Positions 37,291 through 46,365 of a stretch of 64,000 nt of DNA are shown one piece after another. The position numbers were made by a program, and so were the translations under genes. The stretch spans positions 62,001-126,000 of the forward strand of contig NZ_JAUSAR010000188.1 of NCBI RefSeq assembly GCF_030652515.1, in the 5' to 3' direction. Position 1 is the stretch's first letter; each line of letters starts with the position of its first letter. The DNA is from Aquabacterium sp. (lineage in GTDB: Bacteria; Pseudomonadota; Gammaproteobacteria; Burkholderiales; Burkholderiaceae_C). Under the pieces are notes generated by a model that saw only the letters and a program-made list of their open reading frames with translations, did not search any database and was not told the origin of the DNA.

Positions 37291-38447
37291 GTAGTGAGTG
37301 CTTTGCTTACCGCGGTGATCACTTGGTCCTGTTGCTGATCCGTCAGCATCTGGTACATGGGAAGGCTGATCACTTCTCGGTAATAAGCCTCAGCCTGAGG
37401 ATAGTCTCCGGCCCTGAAGCCCATTAGTGCATAGTGAGGCTGGGTGTGTATGGGGATGTAGTGCAGATTGACCCCGACGCCCTGATCGCGCAAGGACTCA
37501 AACACTTCTCGGTGACTGCGACTGATCTTGCCCAGCTGCAGTCGAATCACGTATAGGTGTAGACCAGAGTAGCTGTCCGGGTGTTGTCGGGGGCAGGTGA
37601 TGGGCAGGTTGGCCAACAAGTCGTCATATCGACGCGCCAATTCGTGGCGGCGGGCGACATAGGCATCGAGTCGATCCATCTGGCTCAAGCCCAGCGCGGC
37701 CTGGAGGTCGGTCATTCGGTAGTTGTAGCCAAGCGCAATCTGTTGGTAATACCAAGGACCGTCAGGCGCATGGCTCATCTGAGTCGCATCGCGTGTGATG
37801 CCGTGGCTGCGATAGAGCCCCATCTTACGAGCCAGTTCGGCATCGTTGGTCAGTGCCATGCCGCCCTCAGCCGTGGTGATGATCTTGACTGGGTGGAAGC
37901 TGAACACCGTGATGTCGCTGTATCCGCAGTTGCCGATAGGTTGGCCCTTATAACGGCCGCCGATGGCGTGCGAGGCATCCTCAATGACCTTGAAGCCATA
38001 TTGTTGTGCCAATGCGTGAATGGCATGCATGTCGCACGATTGGCCGCACAGGTGAACAGGCACCAGAACCTTGGGGAGCTTGCCTTCGCGTTCGGCTTGC
38101 TCCAGCTTGCGTTCAAGGGCCTGCGGGCTCAGGTTGTAGGTGTGCGGATCAATGTCGACGAAATCGACCTTAGCCCCGCAGTACAGCGCGCAATTGGCTG
38201 AGGCGACAAAGGTGATCGGCGTGGTCCATAACCAATCGTCTGGACCGAGACCAAGGGCCATGCAAGCAACGTGCAGCGCTGAAGTGGCGCTGTTCACGGC
38301 CACGGCGTATTTGGCGCCAACGTGATCGCTCACGCGTTGCTCGAAGCGCGGGACCATGGGACCTTGGGTCAGAAAGTCGGATTGCAGTACGGCAATGACC
38401 GCATCAATGTCGTTTTGGGTAATGTCTTGGCGACCATACGGAATCAT
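37287..38447 (-). CDS. pseC: UDP-4-amino-4,6-dideoxy-N-acetyl-beta-L-altrosamine transaminase
   Basis: 386-residue DegT/DnrJ/EryC1/StrS aminotransferase. The PLP lysine is Lys188 (FHPVKIITTAEGG), with Asp157 (EDASHAIGG) contacting the cofactor. N-terminal VNSATSALHVACMALGLG is the glycine-rich phosphate region. It aminates C4 of the keto intermediate made by PseB using glutamate. It starts three bases after pseB and overlaps pseF by four. Specificity to PseC (altrosamine) rests on the pseB neighbour. Confidence 0.95.
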   Translation of the reverse strand: MIPYGRQDITQNDIDAVIAVLQSDFLTQGPMVPRFEQRVSDHVGAKYAVAVNSATSALHVACMALGLGPDDWLWTTPITFVASANCALYCGAKVDFVDIDPHTYNLSPQALERKLEQAEREGKLPKVLVPVHLCGQSCDMHAIHALAQQYGFKVIEDASHAIGGRYKGQPIGNCGYSDITVFSFHPVKIITTAEGGMALTNDAELARKMGLYRSHGITRDATQMSHAPDGPWYYQQIALGYNYRMTDLQAALGLSQMDRLDAYVARRHELARRYDDLLANLPITCPRQHPDSYSGLHLYVIRLQLGKISRSHREVFESLRDQGVGVNLHYIPIHTQPHYALMGFRAGDYPQAEAYYREVISLPMYQMLTDQQQDQVITAVSKALTT

Positions 38448-38450
38448 GGA

Positions 38451-39449
38451 TTACACGCTCCCGATCTTCCCGTCATTGGCCTTGATCCAGGTTTGCAGGT
38501 CCGCGTCCGTCATCCATTCATGATTGTTGTCACTGGCATACACAAATCCTTCAGGTACTTTCTTGCCGTTTTTGATGCGCTTCGCGCAGGTCGACCAACC
38601 ATTGATGGTCGGCAGGATCTTGAAGTGTTCCGGATACTCGTAGGTGTAGTAGGCGTCTTCAGCGCTGATCATCTGTTCGTGCAGCTTTTCTCCGGGGCGG
38701 ATGCCAATCACCTCCTGACGTGCTGTTGGTGCCACTACTCGGGCCAGGTCAGTGATCTTCATGGACGGAATCTTTTTGACGTAGATTTCTCCGCCAATCA
38801 TGTCTTCAAAGGCATGCCAGACAAGGCCAACGCCATCTTCCAGCGAAATCATGAAGCGAGTCATGCGTTCGTCGGTAATTGGTAATACGCCCTTATCCTT
38901 GATGGACATGAAGAATGGAATGACCGAGCCACGTGATCCCATGACATTTCCGTAACGAACCACGGCAAAGCGCGTGTCATGACCACCTGAGTACGAGTTG
39001 CCCGCCACAAACAATTTGTCGGAGGCTAGCTTTGTCGCTCCGTAAAGGTTAATAGGGCTGCTGGCTTTGTCTGTGGACAGGGCCACCACGCGTTTAACGC
39101 CTTTGTCAATGCAGGCATCAATGAGGTTCATGGCCCCATTGATGTTGGTTTTGACGCACTCAAAGGGGTTGTATTCCGCTGTTGGAACGATCTTGGTAGC
39201 GGCGGCATGAACCACGTAATCCACCCCGTCAAGGGCGCGGTAGAGGCGATCTTTGTCGCGAACGTCGCCAATGAAAAAACGGACTCGACCATCGCCTTCG
39301 AATTTCTTGGCCATGTCCCATTGCTTCATTTCATCACGAGAGAAAATGATGATTTTCTTAGGGTTGTATTTGGCCAATGTCATCGGTACAAAAGTATTGC
39401 CGAATGAACCCGTTCCTCCTGTGATGAGGATGGTAGCGTCTTGCATCAT
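38451..39449 (-). CDS. pseB: UDP-N-acetylglucosamine 4,6-dehydratase (inverting)
   Basis: 332-residue dehydratase of the PseB/FlaA1 type that oxidises C4, removes water at C5-C6 and inverts C5, the first committed step to pseudaminic acid. Catalytic residues match the family: Thr126-Asp127-Lys128 (STDKASSP), Tyr136 and Lys140 (YGATKLASDK). NAD-binding GGTGSFGNTF is at 11-20. It heads the minus arm, with 110 bp upstream as the probable promoter region, shared with nothing else. A methionine pair at the start leaves the exact codon open by one. Confidence 0.96.
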   Translation of the reverse strand: MMQDATILITGGTGSFGNTFVPMTLAKYNPKKIIIFSRDEMKQWDMAKKFEGDGRVRFFIGDVRDKDRLYRALDGVDYVVHAAATKIVPTAEYNPFECVKTNINGAMNLIDACIDKGVKRVVALSTDKASSPINLYGATKLASDKLFVAGNSYSGGHDTRFAVVRYGNVMGSRGSVIPFFMSIKDKGVLPITDERMTRFMISLEDGVGLVWHAFEDMIGGEIYVKKIPSMKITDLARVVAPTARQEVIGIRPGEKLHEQMISAEDAYYTYEYPEHFKILPTINGWSTCAKRIKNGKKVPEGFVYASDNNHEWMTDADLQTWIKANDGKIGSV

Positions 39450-39559
39450 ATTGAATAAATTACGTTCAAAACGGTTGAGTGCCGCGGGTCTGCTGAACTG
39501 TGAATCGCGCTGCTAACCTGAGCCTGAGGACAAACGTCAGTGTCAGTTTTCTTTCCAAA

Positions 39560-40681
39560 TTAAACGCCCTTGACGGAAATGACACCTTCATCTGATGACT
39601 GGGTAAATTGGTCGTTTGCAGATAGCCTGCCGTAGGCGGTGTGGTAAACAATGGCCATTGTTGCGGTGAATAAGGCCAATACCAAGGTATTTTCTGTGAA
39701 GGTCACCGCGATCAACTGGCAGCCCAGAACCATCATCCAAATGACGCCGCTGGTCACGCCATGCCTGAGCCAAGCTGGCACTGAAGGTACCAAGCCCGAT
39801 GTCGAAATCCGTTTGAAAATCAAATGATGCAGGTGCCCCATGTCGGCCTGCCCGCTGCTGACCCGCCCCACAATATGGCGCCTGTAAATGGAGTAAGCGG
39901 TTTCCCAAAATGGGTAGAAGCAAGCCAAGAGCACTGCCCACGTGGACACGCCAGGGTTGCGGGCCAATAAAAGCACAGCACATTCTGCCAACCAAAATCC
40001 GGCCAAATACGCGCCACCATCACCTAAAAAAATCCCGCCAAATGGATAATTGAGCAATAGAAAACCCGCCATGGCAACCATGCCTAATAAGCAGAGTTTC
40101 AGAACCAGTGGGTCACCCACCATCCAGGCCATGGCCGCCAGTCCAGCAAGCATCAACAACACACTGCCTGCGGCTAAGCCGTTGAGTCCGTCAATGATAT
40201 TGACGGAGTTGGTGATACCCCCCACAGCAAAACAGGTGAAGAACACCGAAACAGGCAAGAACGAGATGACGTAATCCAGGCCGGGGGTGTCGAGCCTCGT
40301 GAGGTGGGCACCCATCGCCCAGACAGCAAAGATTGCCGAGATGAATGATGCGTAGAGCCGGGTACGTATGCCCACACGCTTGGTCAAATCTTCAAATAAG
40401 CCGGCCAAGAAGGCCGGAATTCCGCAGGCTAGCAAGGTCAGGATTTGTGGCGTCAAGGGATCGTCAAACCACCATGCTGCAGATCCACCGGCCAAGAGGG
40501 CCGCAAACAATGCCACCCCGCCAATGCGAGGCACAGGACGTTGGTGGATTTTTTGAACGCCATTGAGATCGTGGTCAAGCGTGAGCTTGCCATGCCAACG
40601 TTGCGTGAGGATCAGGCCTGAGCAAACAAGCAATGCCGTGCCGAAAACAGCTACAAGTGTCAGAAGCCCTGGGTGCCACAT
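39560..40681 (-). CDS. Undecaprenyl-phosphate sugar-1-phosphate transferase, WecA/MraY family
   Basis: 373-residue integral membrane glycosyltransferase with about 11 helices. Family motifs are present: KIHQRPVPRIGG near 44-55, the Asp-rich LFEDLTK, NSVNIIDGLNGLAAG, and FLGDGGAYLAGF, with GHLHHLIFKR near 285 as the substrate-specific His motif. It should start the glycan on undecaprenyl phosphate, using UDP-GlcNAc or a related N-acetylamino sugar-6-deoxy donor. Beyond pseB with 110 bp between, so possibly its own unit. Whether it supplies this locus is inferred. Confidence 0.92.
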   Translation of the reverse strand: MWHPGLLTLVAVFGTALLVCSGLILTQRWHGKLTLDHDLNGVQKIHQRPVPRIGGVALFAALLAGGSAAWWFDDPLTPQILTLLACGIPAFLAGLFEDLTKRVGIRTRLYASFISAIFAVWAMGAHLTRLDTPGLDYVISFLPVSVFFTCFAVGGITNSVNIIDGLNGLAAGSVLLMLAGLAAMAWMVGDPLVLKLCLLGMVAMAGFLLLNYPFGGIFLGDGGAYLAGFWLAECAVLLLARNPGVSTWAVLLACFYPFWETAYSIYRRHIVGRVSSGQADMGHLHHLIFKRISTSGLVPSVPAWLRHGVTSGVIWMMVLGCQLIAVTFTENTLVLALFTATMAIVYHTAYGRLSANDQFTQSSDEGVISVKGV

Positions 40682-40806
40682 AGTTTCAGCGTCCTGCGGA
40701 TGGCCCTTCCTGACAGCAAAAGGGTAATTTTAATTTTATGGCTTGAATTGTGACGTCTGTCGTGCGATGGCTAAAAGGCGACGCTTTTTCATCGCCGATG
40801 ATTGCC

Positions 40807-41016
40807 TCAATCAATGTCAGGAAAATCTTCTGTTTTTGGCTTCACCTCAACCCGAAACTGCTCACTCGCCCAAGCCCCCAGATCAATCGCCTTGCATCCC
40901 TTGCTGCAAAACGGCCGATACGGATTGTCGGTCCGGTAAGGCACCGTTTCACTGCACGACGGGCACCGCACCATGACCTGCTTGGTGGTGGCCGCACTGG
41001 GCTGGGGTTCACTCAT
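40807..41016 (-). CDS. yacG: DNA gyrase inhibitor YacG
   Basis: 69-residue zinc-finger protein with the YacG ligands Cys18, Cys21, Cys37, Cys41 (CPSC and CSKGC) and the PYRPFCSKGCKAIDLGAWASEQ block. It binds GyrB and inhibits gyrase in E. coli. In the typical betaproteobacterial order pilB-pilC-pilD-coaE-zapD-yacG, it is the final gene here. Confidence 0.93.
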   Translation of the reverse strand: MSEPQPSAATTKQVMVRCPSCSETVPYRTDNPYRPFCSKGCKAIDLGAWASEQFRVEVKPKTEDFPDID

Positions 41017-41026
41017 GTCTCAAAAC

Positions 41027-41812
41027 TCAAGCGCAAAGGGTCAATTCAAAAGCCGCATCAATGTCGGAGGCCAGTTTCAGCTTACCCTCGATGTCCTGCC
41101 GCATCAAGCGAATGGCCACCATGAGCCTGTTGCCACTGATCTCGGGCACCAGCCCCATGCTGGGGTCGATGCGCAGGCGCAACAGCAAAAACGGCTTGTT
41201 CTCTTTCAGGCTCTGCTGATAGCTCCCACCCGGCGCGGCCACCATGTGAGGGTGCCCTGTGTCGCGCAACAGGCTGAGCATCAACTTTAAGGCCTCCGCC
41301 AACGGGGTGAGGGTGGCCACCCACTGCTGCAAATCGGCCTGCCGCTTCTGGACTGCTTCGTGTTGCCACGCAAAGTAAGAAGGCAGATCAAACTCACACG
41401 TGCCACCTGGAATGCTGATGCGGCTGCGGATGCTCATCAGCCAATCGTTGCTGGCCAAGGTTTGTCCGGCTTTGCCTGGCACTTGCTGCAGGCTGTGGTG
41501 GGTTTGTTCGATCCGGCCCAGCACCTGGTCCAGCACGGCTTCTTGAATGGCCGGGTTGCCACGCCAGCCCATGAACTGTGATTTGAAGCGGTCCAGCTCT
41601 TTGAGCAGATCGGCCTTGAGGTCGGCCCGCGAGGCCACGTCCATGATCTCGAAGATGGTGGCCAGGGCGTAGTGGTGGTCGGTCGGGTGTTCGCGCCACA
41701 TCAGCAAAATCAGGCGGTTGAACAGATGTTCAAGCCGCAACATGGTGCGGATGCTTTCGTTGAAGGGATATTCGTACAGAATCAACGCGCCACCTGAGCT
41801 AAGTTGGGACAC
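41027..41812 (-). CDS. zapD: Cell division protein ZapD
   Basis: 261-residue ZapD (formerly YacF), which cross-links FtsZ filaments. The sequence shows the mostly helical N-terminal domain ILYEYPFNESIRTMLRLEHLFNRL and a C-terminal half that includes CEFDLPSYFAWQH. Length is normal. It lies 10 bp before yacG and 6 bp after coaE in the same direction. Confidence 0.95.
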   Translation of the reverse strand: MSQLSSGGALILYEYPFNESIRTMLRLEHLFNRLILLMWREHPTDHHYALATIFEIMDVASRADLKADLLKELDRFKSQFMGWRGNPAIQEAVLDQVLGRIEQTHHSLQQVPGKAGQTLASNDWLMSIRSRISIPGGTCEFDLPSYFAWQHEAVQKRQADLQQWVATLTPLAEALKLMLSLLRDTGHPHMVAAPGGSYQQSLKENKPFLLLRLRIDPSMGLVPEISGNRLMVAIRLMRQDIEGKLKLASDIDAAFELTLCA

Positions 41813-41818
41813 CAGCAG

Positions 41819-42439
41819 TCAAGCGTGATTGTTCCACAGGCGCCAGACCTTCTGGACCTCTTCCCTTAATTCATCCAGGCTCAAACCGTCATTGAAAATC
41901 ACCTGGTCGGCCACGGCCAGGCGCATCTCGCGCGTGGCTTGCTGCGCGATGACTTTTTCCACCGCCTCGCGAGTCCAGCCGGAGCGGGCCATCACCCGGG
42001 CAATTTGGGTTTCGACCGGGCAGTCCACCACCAGCACGCTGTCAACTTTTTGCTTCCACCGCGTGCCTGATTCGGCCAGCAGCGGCACGTCGTAGACGAC
42101 GATTTGGTCGGGCTGGGCCTGATCGGCATGCTGATCGGCATGTTGGCCGATCAAGGGGTGCAGGATGCCCTCCAGCTGGATCAGGGCTCCTGGATCGGTG
42201 AAGGCGAGTTCGCGCATGCGGGTGCGGTTCATGGCGCCGTGGGCGTCCACAAAGTCCGGGCCGAACTGCTGCTGGATGTGGGCGATGGCGGCCCCGCCTG
42301 GCGCGGTGAGGGTGCGCGAGATGGCATCCAGGTCAACCAGGTGCGCACCCAAATCGACCAGCATCTGGGCCACGGTGGATTTGCCGCTGCCAATGCCGCC
42401 GGTCAGGCCGATGGTTTTGGTCAGGCCCAGCCCAGCCAT
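41819..42439 (-). CDS. coaE: Dephospho-CoA kinase
   Basis: 206-residue P-loop kinase, the last step of coenzyme A synthesis. Walker A is [10 protein letters not shown] (GGIGSGKS at 14-21), with [10 protein letters not shown] as the acceptor region. A 12-bp tandem duplication at 42120-42143 yields HADQHADQ in a loop between helices, unlike any active-site part. The 5' end overlaps pilD by 19 bp. Confidence 0.95.
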   Translation of the reverse strand: MAGLGLTKTIGLTGGIGSGKSTVAQMLVDLGAHLVDLDAISRTLTAPGGAAIAHIQQQFGPDFVDAHGAMNRTRMRELAFTDPGALIQLEGILHPLIGQHADQHADQAQPDQIVVYDVPLLAESGTRWKQKVDSVLVVDCPVETQIARVMARSGWTREAVEKVIAQQATREMRLAVADQVIFNDGLSLDELREEVQKVWRLWNNHA

Positions 42440-43284
42440 CCCAGCACCCGTTGCGGTCCGGCCAGCATGACCACCAGGCCTGCGCCACCCAGGAACGGGC
42501 CGTAGGGGATGTAGCGGCCTTCACGCAGGGTGCTGGACAGCTTCATGCCGATGCCCACGATGGCGCCAAGGATGGACGAGGCCAGCACCACCGGCAACAC
42601 CATCTGCCACCCCAACCAGGCGCCCAGTGCTGCCAGCAGCTTGAAGTCGCCGTAGCCCATGCCTTCTTTGCCGGTGGCGAGCTTGAACAGCCAATACACC
42701 GACCACAGGGACAGGTAGCCCACCACGGCGCCCCACACGGCTTGGCTCAAGGGCAAGGTCCAGCCCAGGGCGGCGGCGATCAAGCCCGCCCACAGCAAAG
42801 GCAGGGTCAGGTCATCGGGCAGCAGGGTGGTGTCCCAGTCGATGGCGGAGGCGGCCACCAGCACGGCCACAAAACCGCACCACAGCAAGGTGGTGGGCTC
42901 GGCGCCAAAACGCCAGCCGCAGGCCGCGAACAACAAGGCCGTGGAAAGCTCGATCAGGGGGTAGCGCACAGAAATGCGGGCGCTGCAGGCGGAGCACTTG
43001 CCGCGCAAAACCAGCCAACTGACCAGGGGGATGTTTTCGTACCAGCTGATGGTGTGGCCGCAGGAGGGGCAGCGCGAGGCGGGCTTGGACAGCGTCAGTG
43101 GTGCCGCGGTGTCTTCTTCTTTGGCGGGCAACTCCAGCATGGCCGCGCTGTCGGCGCGCCATTGGCGCTCCAGCATCAGCGGCATGCGGTGGATGACGAC
43201 GTTCAGGAAGCTGCCGACGCACAGGCCCAGCACGGCCAATCCCCACGGCGTTGTGAGGATGGCCAACAGTTCATGAAACTGCAT
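42421..43284 (-). CDS. pilD: Type IV prepilin peptidase / N-methyltransferase
   Basis: 287-residue inner-membrane aspartyl protease that cleaves and N-methylates type IV pilins. The cytoplasmic zinc site is formed by Cys72, Cys75, Cys97 and Cys100 (CPSCG and CSAC). Catalytic aspartates are Asp149 (AIDWDT) and Asp213 (GYGDFK). About 8 helices. It is coupled to coaE by overlap and follows pilC by 6 bp. Confidence 0.97.
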   Translation of the reverse strand: MQFHELLAILTTPWGLAVLGLCVGSFLNVVIHRMPLMLERQWRADSAAMLELPAKEEDTAAPLTLSKPASRCPSCGHTISWYENIPLVSWLVLRGKCSACSARISVRYPLIELSTALLFAACGWRFGAEPTTLLWCGFVAVLVAASAIDWDTTLLPDDLTLPLLWAGLIAAALGWTLPLSQAVWGAVVGYLSLWSVYWLFKLATGKEGMGYGDFKLLAALGAWLGWQMVLPVVLASSILGAIVGIGMKLSSTLREGRYIPYGPFLGGAGLVVMLAGPQRVLGWLGWA

Positions 43285-43290
43285 GGGCCT

Positions 43291-44508
43291 TTAGACCACC
43301 TGGCCGAGTTTGAAGATGGGCAGGTACATGGAGACCACGATGCCCCCGATGATGCCGCCCAGGATCACGATGATGAAGGGCTCCATCAGGCTGGACAGGG
43401 CCTTGACGGCTTCGTCAACCTCTTCTTCGTAGAAGTCGGCGGCTTTGCCCAGCATGTGGTCCAGCGAGCCGGATTCTTCACCGATGGAGGCCATTTGCAG
43501 CACCATGACGGGGAACAGGTTGGCCGTTTGCATCGACGTGGTCAGGCTGGTGCCGGTGGACACATCGCGCTGGATCTGCTCGGTGGCCTCGGCGAACACG
43601 GCATTGCCGGCGGCGCCGCCCACGGAATCAAGCGCCTCGACCAGGGGCACGCCAGCGGCGAACATGGTGGACAAGGTGCGCGTCCAGCGGGCCACGGCGG
43701 ATTTGAACATCAGGTCGCCAAACACCGGCATTTTCAGCAGCAGGCGGTCCATGGTTTTCTGCATCTTTTCAGAACGCCGCCAGGTTTGCAGGAAGAAGTA
43801 CACGCTGCCGCCAATGGCCCCGAAAATGGCCCACCAGTACGCCACGAAAATCTCTGACATGGCCATCACGAACAAGGTGGGGGCGGGCAGTTCGGCGCCG
43901 AAGGAGGTGAACACTTCCTTGAACGCCGGGATCACGAAGATCATGATCACGGCCACCACCACGAAGGCCACCACCAGCACGGCGATGGGGTAGGTCAGGG
44001 CTGACTTGATCTTCTGCTTGATTGCGATGGTTTTTTCCTGGTAGGTGGCCAGGCGATCCAGCAGGGTTTCCAAAATACCGGCGGCTTCACCCGCTTCAAC
44101 CAGGTTGCAGTACAGGGCATCGAAATACAAAGGGTGCTTGCGGAACGCGGCCGACAAGCTGGTGCCGGTTTCGACATCGGTGCGGATGTCGTTGAGCAAT
44201 TTGGTGACGCGGGGGTTGGTGCTGCCCCGGCCCACGATGTCGAACGACTGCAGCAAAGGCACGCCGGCGCGCATCATGGTGGCCAACTGGCGCGTGAAGA
44301 TCGCGATGTCTTTGGGCTTGACGGAGCCACCGCCCTTGGTGCGGCGCTTCTTGACCTTTTGCACCAGGATACCTTGGCGGCGCAAGGTGGCACTGACCAC
44401 AGCCTCGCCAGCCGAACGCATTTCGCCGCGCACCACCTTGCCGTTGCGGTCCTTGCCTTCCCATTCGAAGACAAATTCTTGTGCTTTAGAGGCGGTTGCC
44501 GTGGCCAT
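43291..44508 (-). CDS. pilC: Type IV pilus inner-membrane platform protein PilC
   Basis: 405-residue platform protein of type IV pili and type II secretion. Two T2SSF repeats are visible (about 75-200 and 280-400), each with FTRQLATMMRAGVPLLQ and TRTLSTMFAAGVPLVEAL patterns, plus three membrane helices. It links the assembly ATPase PilB to the pilus. The upstream pilB stop lies 44 bp away, same direction. Confidence 0.97.
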   Translation of the reverse strand: MATATASKAQEFVFEWEGKDRNGKVVRGEMRSAGEAVVSATLRRQGILVQKVKKRRTKGGGSVKPKDIAIFTRQLATMMRAGVPLLQSFDIVGRGSTNPRVTKLLNDIRTDVETGTSLSAAFRKHPLYFDALYCNLVEAGEAAGILETLLDRLATYQEKTIAIKQKIKSALTYPIAVLVVAFVVVAVIMIFVIPAFKEVFTSFGAELPAPTLFVMAMSEIFVAYWWAIFGAIGGSVYFFLQTWRRSEKMQKTMDRLLLKMPVFGDLMFKSAVARWTRTLSTMFAAGVPLVEALDSVGGAAGNAVFAEATEQIQRDVSTGTSLTTSMQTANLFPVMVLQMASIGEESGSLDHMLGKAADFYEEEVDEAVKALSSLMEPFIIVILGGIIGGIVVSMYLPIFKLGQVV

Positions 44509-44552
44509 GTGGGGAACTCCGAGGGCGCGTCGCGCTGATCTGATTTAGTTGA

Positions 44553-46286
44553 CTATTCGTTGGTGACCGAGATCACCTCTTCCAGAGAAGTCATGCCGGC
44601 TTTGACTTTGACCAAGCCGGCCTCGCGCAAGTCTCGCACGCCTTCGCGCTTGGCTTGCTCCGCAATATCCATGGCTGTGCCCAGTCGGAGGATGATGCGT
44701 TGTATTTCTTCACTGATGGGCATGACTTGGTAAAGGCCAACCCGTCCTTTGTAACCATTGTTGCAACTTGAACAACCCACGGCCTTGTAGGGGCGCCATG
44801 AGCCATCGATTTCATGGTCTTTGAAACCGGCGCGTAGCAATGCTTCTTTAGGATACTCCGCCGGTGCTTTGCACACTTCGCAAAGTTTGCGCGCCAGGCG
44901 TTGTGCCGTGATCAAGATCACGGCGGAGGCGATGTTGAAGGGCGGGATGCCCATGTTCAACAGCCGCGTCAAGGTGGTGGGTGCATCGTTGGTATGCAGG
45001 GTGGACATCACCATGTGGCCGGTTTGGGCCGCTTTGATGGCGATGTCGCCTGTTTCCTGGTCGCGGATTTCGCCGACCATGATGACGTCGGGATCCTGCC
45101 GCAGGAAGGCCTTGAGCGAGGCCGCGAAGGTCAGGCCCGCCCGGTCGTTCACGTTGACCTGATTGATGCCGGGCAAGTTGATTTCGGCCGGGTCTTCGAC
45201 CGTGCAGATGTTGACGCCAGGCTGGTTCAGGATGTTCAGGCAGGAGTACAGCGACACGGTTTTGCCCGAGCCGGTGGGCCCGGTGACGAGCACCATGCCG
45301 TAAGGGCGGCTGATGGCGTTCATCAGGCGTTCTTTTTCGATGGGCTCGTAACCCAGGGCCTCGATGCCCATCTTGGCGGAAGATGAATCCAGAATCCGGA
45401 TCACGATCTTCTCGCCAAACAGGGTGGGCAGGCTGCTGACCCGGAAGTCGATCGATTTGTTGCCGAACTTGAGCTTCATGCGGCCGTCTTGCGGCACGCG
45501 CTTTTCAGCGATGTCCAGCCGCGAGATGACCTTGATGCGCGAGGCCAGCTTGTCCTTGATGGCGATCGGGGGCTGGGTGACTTCGCGCAGTTCGCCGTCG
45601 ACCCGAAAGCGCACACGGTAGTTGAACTCGTAGGGCTCGAAATGCAAGTCAGACGCGCGGGCGTTGATGGCGTCCACCAGCATCTTCTGAAGGAATTTGA
45701 CGACCGGGGCGTCTTCCACCTCGGTGGACAGCTCGGCCGCCTCGGGCTGGCTGGGGTTGTTCAGGTCATCGGTGATGTCGAATTCGAAATCACCGGAGGT
45801 CAGGGCGTTGAGTTGCTCTTCGGCCGAGGCGGTTTGCCCTTCCAGCAGGCGCGACAGCTTGTCGTGCTCGACGATGACCCATTCTGGCGTCAGCTGGGTG
45901 GCGAACTTGATGCGCTCGATGGCTTCCTGGTCGGTGGGGTCTGCACCGGCCACGAACAGGCGGTTGCCGCGCTTGGACAGCACGACCACCTGGTATTGGG
46001 TCGACAGCTTGTTGTCGATCACGCCTTTGGGCAGGCGCTGCAGATCGACGGCGGCCAGGTCGAGCACGGGCACGGCCAGGGAGGTGGACAGGGTCTGGGC
46101 CAGGTCGCTGGCCGAGATGGCGCCGCTGGACATCAGCGCGCTGATGAAACTGCGCTTTTGGTCTTTGGCCGAGCGGGTGAGGTCTCCGGCGGATTTGACG
46201 TCGAGCTTGCCGGCGTTGACCAACACACGGGCCACGCCAGTCAACGATCCGGATCCGGGAGCTTCTACCAGGGTGTTATCGACCAT
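44553..46286 (-). CDS. pilB: Type IV pilus assembly ATPase PilB
   Basis: 577-residue secretion-type ATPase driving pilus extension. Walker A GPTGSGKT at 336-343, Walker B region DVIMVGEIRD at 400-409, and a tetracysteine zinc site (Cys469, Cys472, Cys505, Cys508). The N-terminal region (50-150) is the MshEN-like domain which binds cyclic di-GMP in many relatives; its ability here is not judged. Heads the pilBCD run. Confidence 0.97.
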   Translation of the reverse strand: MVDNTLVEAPGSGSLTGVARVLVNAGKLDVKSAGDLTRSAKDQKRSFISALMSSGAISASDLAQTLSTSLAVPVLDLAAVDLQRLPKGVIDNKLSTQYQVVVLSKRGNRLFVAGADPTDQEAIERIKFATQLTPEWVIVEHDKLSRLLEGQTASAEEQLNALTSGDFEFDITDDLNNPSQPEAAELSTEVEDAPVVKFLQKMLVDAINARASDLHFEPYEFNYRVRFRVDGELREVTQPPIAIKDKLASRIKVISRLDIAEKRVPQDGRMKLKFGNKSIDFRVSSLPTLFGEKIVIRILDSSSAKMGIEALGYEPIEKERLMNAISRPYGMVLVTGPTGSGKTVSLYSCLNILNQPGVNICTVEDPAEINLPGINQVNVNDRAGLTFAASLKAFLRQDPDVIMVGEIRDQETGDIAIKAAQTGHMVMSTLHTNDAPTTLTRLLNMGIPPFNIASAVILITAQRLARKLCEVCKAPAEYPKEALLRAGFKDHEIDGSWRPYKAVGCSSCNNGYKGRVGLYQVMPISEEIQRIILRLGTAMDIAEQAKREGVRDLREAGLVKVKAGMTSLEEVISVTNE

Positions 46287-46365
46287 TTAATAAATCATCC
46301 GCGATTCAATACCGTCTGTAAACCACAAAAGACCGCTTATCACCTTGGATTATGGCGGTTCAGTT

